Source: Pseudomonas oryzihabitans (GTDB lineage Bacteria; Pseudomonadota; Gammaproteobacteria; Pseudomonadales; Pseudomonadaceae). Taken from it: 64,000 nt of DNA. Position 1 is the stretch's first letter, and each line of letters begins with the position of its first letter. The stretch lies in NCBI RefSeq assembly GCF_001518815.1, contig NZ_CP013987.1, positions 847,001-911,000 on the forward strand, in the 5' to 3' direction. Under the pieces are notes generated by a model. It saw only the letters and a list, made by a program, of their open reading frames with translations. It did not search any database and was not told the origin of the DNA. Of the stretch, positions 63,673-64,000 are shown piece by piece. Both the position numbers and the translations under genes were made by a program.

Positions 63673-64000
63673 ATGCGTATCCTGGTGGTGGAAGACAACC
63701 GCGACATTCTCAGCAACCTGCTGGATTACCTCAGCCTCAAGGGCTACAGCGTGGACTGTGCCCAGGACGGCCTGTCCGGGCTGCACCTAGCCGCGACCGA
63801 GCATTATGATCTGCTCATCCTCGACATCATGCTGCCCGGTATCGACGGCTACACCCTCTGCCAGCGGCTGCGCCAGGATGCCCGCCGCGATACCCCGGTG
63901 ATCATGCTCACCGCGCGCGACCAGCTCGACGACCGCCTGGAGGGCTTTCGCTCCGGGGCCGACGACTATCTGGTCAAACCCTTCGCCCTGTCCGAACTGG
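63673..64000 (+). CDS. OmpR-type response regulator (3' partial)
   Basis: 109 residues visible before the window ends. A full receiver domain can be read: acidic pocket VVEDN, phospho-acceptor Asp in LLILDIMLPG, Thr in IMLTARD and Lys in YLVKPFALSEL. The spacing is that of OmpR/PhoB regulators, so a winged helix is expected beyond the end. Preceded by GAGG 9 bases before ATG 63673. A partner kinase probably follows. Confidence 0.85.
   Translation, partial: MRILVVEDNRDILSNLLDYLSLKGYSVDCAQDGLSGLHLAATEHYDLLILDIMLPGIDGYTLCQRLRQDARRDTPVIMLTARDQLDDRLEGFRSGADDYLVKPFALSEL

Overview
This window is GC-rich, densely coded chromosomal DNA from a gammaproteobacterium that looks like Pseudomonas. The pointers are an AapQMP amino-acid transporter, a phosphatidylcholine synthase, a betaine-type N-demethylation cluster, an ArgO/ArgP divergon, a Pseudomonas-style LexA box before umuDC, and fxsA followed by groESL with a sigma-32-type promoter. 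The species cannot be fixed from the sequence alone.

Layout. 1-5.2 kb: the end of an L-amino-acid ABC transporter operon (aapQMP; its binding protein lies outside the window), pcs, a GIY-YIG nuclease and a glutathione transferase. 5.3-6.4 kb: flavin reductase and YfcE-like phosphodiesterase. 6.7-17.5 kb: a catabolic cluster for a quaternary amine. It holds a Rieske oxygenase and its reductase, a LysR and a TetR regulator, a DgcA/StcD-type flavin demethylase, EtfBA, an orphan betaine-type binding protein and a Rieske-FAD reductase. No sarcosine oxidase is present, so a pathway ending in proline (stachydrine) fits as well as glycine betaine. 17.6-22.1 kb: CDF metal exporter, lipoprotein, HrpB helicase and a stress flavoprotein. 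22.1-29.2 kb: a D-amino-acid operon (N-acyl-D-amino acid deacylase, polar amino-acid ABC transporter, RidA, IclR, PLP deaminase/aldolase). 29.3-37.0 kb: chemoreceptor, SOS-controlled umuDC, CycA-like permease and a hybrid histidine kinase.

37.08-43.15 kb is a compact integrated element of about 6.07 kb. It sits in the 3' end of a tRNA-Gly(CCC) gene between two 26-bp direct repeats. It is visibly more AT-rich than the chromosome and carries a tyrosine integrase beside the tRNA, a serine recombinase, an XRE regulator, a small secreted protein and one large orphan protein with a C-terminal PD-(D/E)XK-like nuclease signature. It has no recognisable phage structural, replication or transfer genes. 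The insertion moved the tRNA's terminator 6 kb away from the tRNA. This is the best candidate in the window for an undescribed system, possibly a single-protein defence cargo, but that function is inference.

43.3-64 kb: a protealysin-type M4 protease with its emfourin-type inhibitor, metallo-beta-lactamase-fold lipoprotein, rluE, a receptor lacking a signalling domain, argO/argP, an epimerase, two membrane proteins, a cobalamin adenosyltransferase, a PAS histidine kinase, PanE-like reductase, YajQ, MscS, AmpG, an alkyltransferase-like protein, a DUF481 protein, fxsA, groES-groEL and the start of an OmpR-type response regulator. Most large antisense open frames here are GC-driven shadows of these genes.
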